A DNA stretch of 64,000 nucleotides from Nissolia schottii (lineage: Eukaryota > Streptophyta > Magnoliopsida > Fabales > Fabaceae), in assembly GCA_003254905.1 (NCBI GenBank), contig QANU01067007.1, positions 1-64,000 on the forward strand, given 5' to 3'. The position numbers and the translations under genes were made by a program. Every line of letters begins with the position of its first letter. The first letter of the stretch is position 1. Positions 60,698 through 64,000 of the stretch are shown piece after piece. Below the pieces are notes generated by a model, which did not search any database, was not told the DNA's origin, and worked only from the letters and a program-made list of their open reading frames with translations.

Positions 60698-61539
60698 AAC
60701 AAGATTATAAATGCTGTAATGCAAAACATATATTAAAAAAAAAGGAAGCATGGAGTAAGACAAAATAATTTCTTGATGATATCCATGCAAATTGTTGAAG
60801 AGATAGAGAAATATTGTGAACGTATAGTGAATAGGAAAACCTATCTTGTACATTATATTTAAGTATACTCTCTCGGGCATACAAATTATACAATATGACT
60901 TTTTAATTAAGATGGTTATAGGAGAAAATAAATTTTACCGACACGATTGCATATACAAGTAATGAAACTTGCATCTTTAACATTAAATTCATAAAATTGT
61001 ATGAACTTTTCTACTTTGACGCGCTAAAATTATATGAAATTAAATTCATTCTATCACATAAAAAAATAAAAATCATTATACGATGAAAAAGCAACATGCA
61101 GTAAAACAAAAATTGTTACAGTGTCGCATTGCAGCTCGCTGACCCGGCGGAACTGCGACGGCGAAAGGTCGCCGAGGTCGCCGGTGCGGACCCCGCGGAG
61201 GATGTCGGCGATGTGGGACTCGAACAGCACGGAGGACTCGGTGTACAAGAGGTGGAAGGCGGTGGTGGGGCGCCAGCCGGTGACCCACTGCAGGGAGCGC
61301 TCCAGGGCGGTGGCCCAAGGCGACGCCACCGCTCCCAGGGGGTCGTTCTCGGTGGCCATGCACTTGGCCCGGTGAAACTCCTCGTGGTGCCACATGACCT
61401 TGCCGATGAGGTGCAGCAGCTCCTGGCTCTGCTGGGGAGTGAGGGGCGCGGGGGCGCCGGCGGAGGAGAGGAGCTGGGTGAGGTGGCGCAGCCGGTCGAA
61501 CCAGGACTCGTAGAATTGGGCGAAGGCCGATGGGGTCAT
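60231..61539 (-). CDS. DOG1-domain protein (DELAY OF GERMINATION 1-like)
   Basis: Two exons on the minus strand (61539-61120, 60500-60231) give 229 residues. The DOG1 domain is recognised by FAQFYESWFDRLRHLTQLL, then VMWHHEEFHRAK, SPWATALERSLQWVTGWRPTTAFHLLY and DILRGVRTGDLGDLSPSQFRRVSELQ, and in exon 2 by DINEKIERLVCIIKKADDLRLRTM and LLSPQQAVQFLVASAELI. This domain is shared by DOG1 seed-dormancy proteins (which bind haem and PP2C phosphatases in Arabidopsis) and by TGA-type bZIP factors. No bZIP region is present here. An in-frame ATG at 61710 would add 57 low-complexity residues. The ATG at 61539 is preferred because it sits just before the domain and a TATA-like box at 61728-61739 would place transcription start near or below 61710. 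Exon 1 is strikingly GC-rich against its flanks. Confidence 0.9.
60659..60694. repeat. (AT)n microsatellite in the DOG1-like intron
   Basis: About 18 AT dinucleotides in the intron between the two coding exons. Confidence 0.9.
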
Positions 61540-61727
61540 TGCTAAGGTTGCTGTGTTGTTGTTTCTATGTGTGTGTTTGTTGTGGTGGTGGGGGCTTGGT
61601 TGGGTTGTGTCCTCGGTTTCAGCGTAGAGACAGTGTGTGTTGTGTGGCTTCTCTTGTGCAAAGTAAGGTTGTGTGCTTTTTGTGTTTTGTGTGAAACAAA
61701 GATGGCGCATGGAGGTGTTGGAAGAGA

Positions 61728-61739
61728 TATTTATTTATG
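61728..61739 (-). promoter_or_regulatory. Probable TATA box of the DOG1-like gene
   Basis: ATAAATAAATAT on the minus strand, about 190 bases before the preferred start codon and only about 20 before the alternative ATG at 61710, which favours the downstream start. Confidence 0.4.
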
Positions 61740-64000
61740 ATGTTATGGAAAAGATGAGGATCTTATTTTAAATAATAAAGTGAATGATTTAATGGTAAAA
61801 ACACTCATTTTATTCATTCAATTTTTTTTCTTTGGATGATCCTTACTCTATAATATTAAGAGGTGATTCTCTTAGCTGAATTCTTTACTTTTTCGAATCG
61901 AATATAACTGGTGGATAAAAGATTATTAAATTGTATTATACATTAATTTTATCCTAATAATACTAGTATATTAAAATTAAAGTCATATACTAATTTTTTT
62001 TAAATTATATTTTTTGAATGTAGATAGAATGTCTATTATTAATAGTAGTGATTATTTTTTTTTATAATAATTTAGATCATGTAAAGTAATAAATTATTGA
62101 TCACAAAATATTTTTTCATTCTTATATGTGAAAATCAAATACACACTAATATATGCTTAAGGGACATTGTGAATTTCTATTATAAGTACACACAAAACTA
62201 TAGACTAATTATATGTAATATTTAAATGGACAAGTATATAATAATTTCTTCTCATAATAGAGTGGTGGTGCGGCGAATGGAGAGTTTGTGGAGAGAAGGC
62301 GCGTGCCCACCTTACGTGTTACGTACGTGTAGCACTCAGGTCCTGCATGCAGATATTTTTAGGGGAAAAATATTTATTATTTTTAAAAAACAAATATTAT
62401 TTATAGTTGTGGTATATACATTGTATTATTGTATACTTTTTCTTTATTAGTACATACATACAAGTGGGAACCAAAGTGGGATTGGTCAGCATGATGTGAA
62501 GCTCGGTCATTTAATCATTGATCTTGATTTGAGTTCTAAGGTTGAAATAGATATAAAACCTGGCACAAAACTTCTATCCATTATAAGATCCTATAGTCAA
62601 GTCGAATCCAAGTAGGTTTATCTGGGCTCTTAATAATAAAATTTAGATGTTAGTGATTTAATTAAAAAAAATTGCATGGGAGAGTGATTATAGATATTAA
62701 ATAATGTCATAAATTTAAAATAATGCATTTGAATTCTTTAAGAGGCGTTTACTAGTTTTATTTTAGAAGAGAAAAAAAGGAAATAAAAGATTTTGAGATA
62801 CTTAATACATGTAAAAATTATGATTAAACATTCAAATCTTTTGTTTCCTTTTTCTCAAAAATAAAACATGCAAACACACCCTAAAGTGATAATATTATTT
62901 TAGAGGAGAAAGTGAATTCACATTCTTAGAATAGCTAAAAAACAGTCTAAAAATAACTCAAAAGTCCATAAAAAAAATACCCGATGAACCCACCAAACCC
63001 GACATGGACTTGAGTCAAGTTGAGTCCAACCCAAAAACACTCCACCCAATCCAACGACGGGTTTGTAAGATTGAGTCAAATAGCCCTCAAATTGAGTCAA
63101 ATAACCCTCAAAATTCCACCTGATCCAACCGACGAGTGAATGGGTCATGCGTCGTTTTCGTTGGGCTCACATGATGGGCTCGATGTGGGCCTCAGGGTAC
63201 AGTTACAATTCTTTCCTTTTGGATCGACCCAATATATATCGAACAAATTTAATGCGGCAATGGACTATACTAGCTAGCCAGTGGTAGAAGTTATTCTTTT
63301 GAAAAATGATGTAATTTCTCTTTTTAATGCCTTTTTTTTTTGTTGTTGTCGTCGTCATCATTATTAGTTAATGATGTGTTAGGCTAAAAAAAAAAAAGAG
63401 ATGTAAAAGTAGCAGGTAACCAAAGGTTTGGGGATTCCTACTACACAACTTTCAAAAGAGTATTTGGACTGATTTATTTATTTTTTACTTCAAAACAATT
63501 TATAATTAAAATGAAATCCAATTTGTGCTAGCTATTTGTATGAATGTATCTAAATTAATAAAATATTACAATTTTAAATTTTTTATTCTATTCCTCTGTA
63601 TTGTCGGCTCCTTTCCTTATTTATGCTTCACCTAAGGACATGTTTTACTTAATGTATAAGATATGATAACATAAATTAATACAACACGTAATAATTTTAT
63701 CAATTATTTTGGTGCGACCAACCTACTAAACAAATATATTTTTGTTTCATATTAAACAACATTGCTGAATTAAAATTTTAAAAAATTACTTTTTTTATTG
63801 GGGGGGGGAGAAAATATATTTTTTTCCTGAGTTTTTTTTTCTTCAATCATGTTTTACACGTGGCAGCCTCACCAAAACACTCTGCCAGTGCCACCATCCT
63901 GCAGACTTTAGTATAACCGAACCAGCCATTAAATGATGTTCTATCTTTTTGTCACATTCATATTTAGTTCAATATCCACTCCTACACACAACCAAATTAA
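61740..64000. other. AT-rich intergenic DNA to the window end
   Basis: No gene is recognised. A short direct repeat ATTGAGTCAAATA-N-CCCTCAAA lies near 63073-63115 in CCCAACCC-type repeat text. Mononucleotide runs occur near 63335, 63390 and 63802. Confidence 0.45.

Noticed and set aside
61129..61545. Gly/Glu-rich frame antisense to the DOG1-like exon
   Set aside because: Shadow of a GC-rich coding exon; the DOG1 frame on the other strand is clearly the real one.
61540..61710. Upstream in-frame ATG extension of the DOG1-like protein
   Set aside because: Low-complexity His/Asn-rich residues outside the domain, and a TATA-like box sits only about 20 bases upstream of that ATG.
1..64000. CRISPR arrays, operons or bacterial-type systems
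   Set aside because: The sequence is a plant nuclear genome with spliced genes; no regular spacer-repeat array exists.

Overview
This window looks like nuclear DNA of a dicot plant, most likely a legume and probably soybean or a close Glycine relative. Genes are split by GT-AG introns, intergenic DNA is very AT-rich, microsatellites and transposon debris are plentiful, and there is a 510-base run of N (an assembly gap). The species is an inference from the overall look of the proteins and repeats; no search was run.

Nine protein genes can be supported by reading across exon junctions: an ALOG/LSH nuclear protein (7508-8077, +), a GEM-like GRAM-domain protein (16593-18101, +), a plastid uroporphyrinogen decarboxylase (18621-21607, -), an OXI1-type AGC kinase (26832-28195, +), an uncharacterised acidic zinc-finger-like protein (28765-30882, +), the cytochrome oxidase assembly factor COA5/PET191 (31931-34386, -), the coactivator MBF1 (34839-37693, +), a tubby-like F-box protein (40846-46362, -) and a DOG1-domain protein (60231-61539, -). 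They do not form a pathway. The closest functional themes are tetrapyrrole and respiratory-chain maintenance (UROD, COA5) and stress or hormone signalling (OXI1, MBF1, GEM-like, DOG1-like). COA5 and MBF1 are divergent and share a short promoter with three site II boxes. GEM-like and UROD are convergent.

The core from 16.5 to 46.4 kb is gene-dense. The flanks are repeat-dominated. At 1-5.8 kb lie a CACTA transposon end, a gutted LTR retrotransposon with primer-binding site and polypurine tract still visible, and a GGT-rich element. At 22.5-26.4 kb lie a small Mutator-like element, a second CACTA end and a MITE. At 46.7-60 kb lie triplicated direct repeats, a degenerate minisatellite, a probable solo copia LTR, the gap, a roughly 200-280 bp tandem satellite, a third CACTA end and tRNA-like modules. 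A second, inverted copy of the GGT-rich element sits inside a COA5 intron.

No wholly new biological system was found. The most interesting items are the GC-AG intron that supplies the UROD start codon, the 52-bp near-perfect inverted repeat in a UROD intron, the paired GGT elements, the small Mutator-like element with matching target duplication, and the undescribed zinc-finger-like gene.
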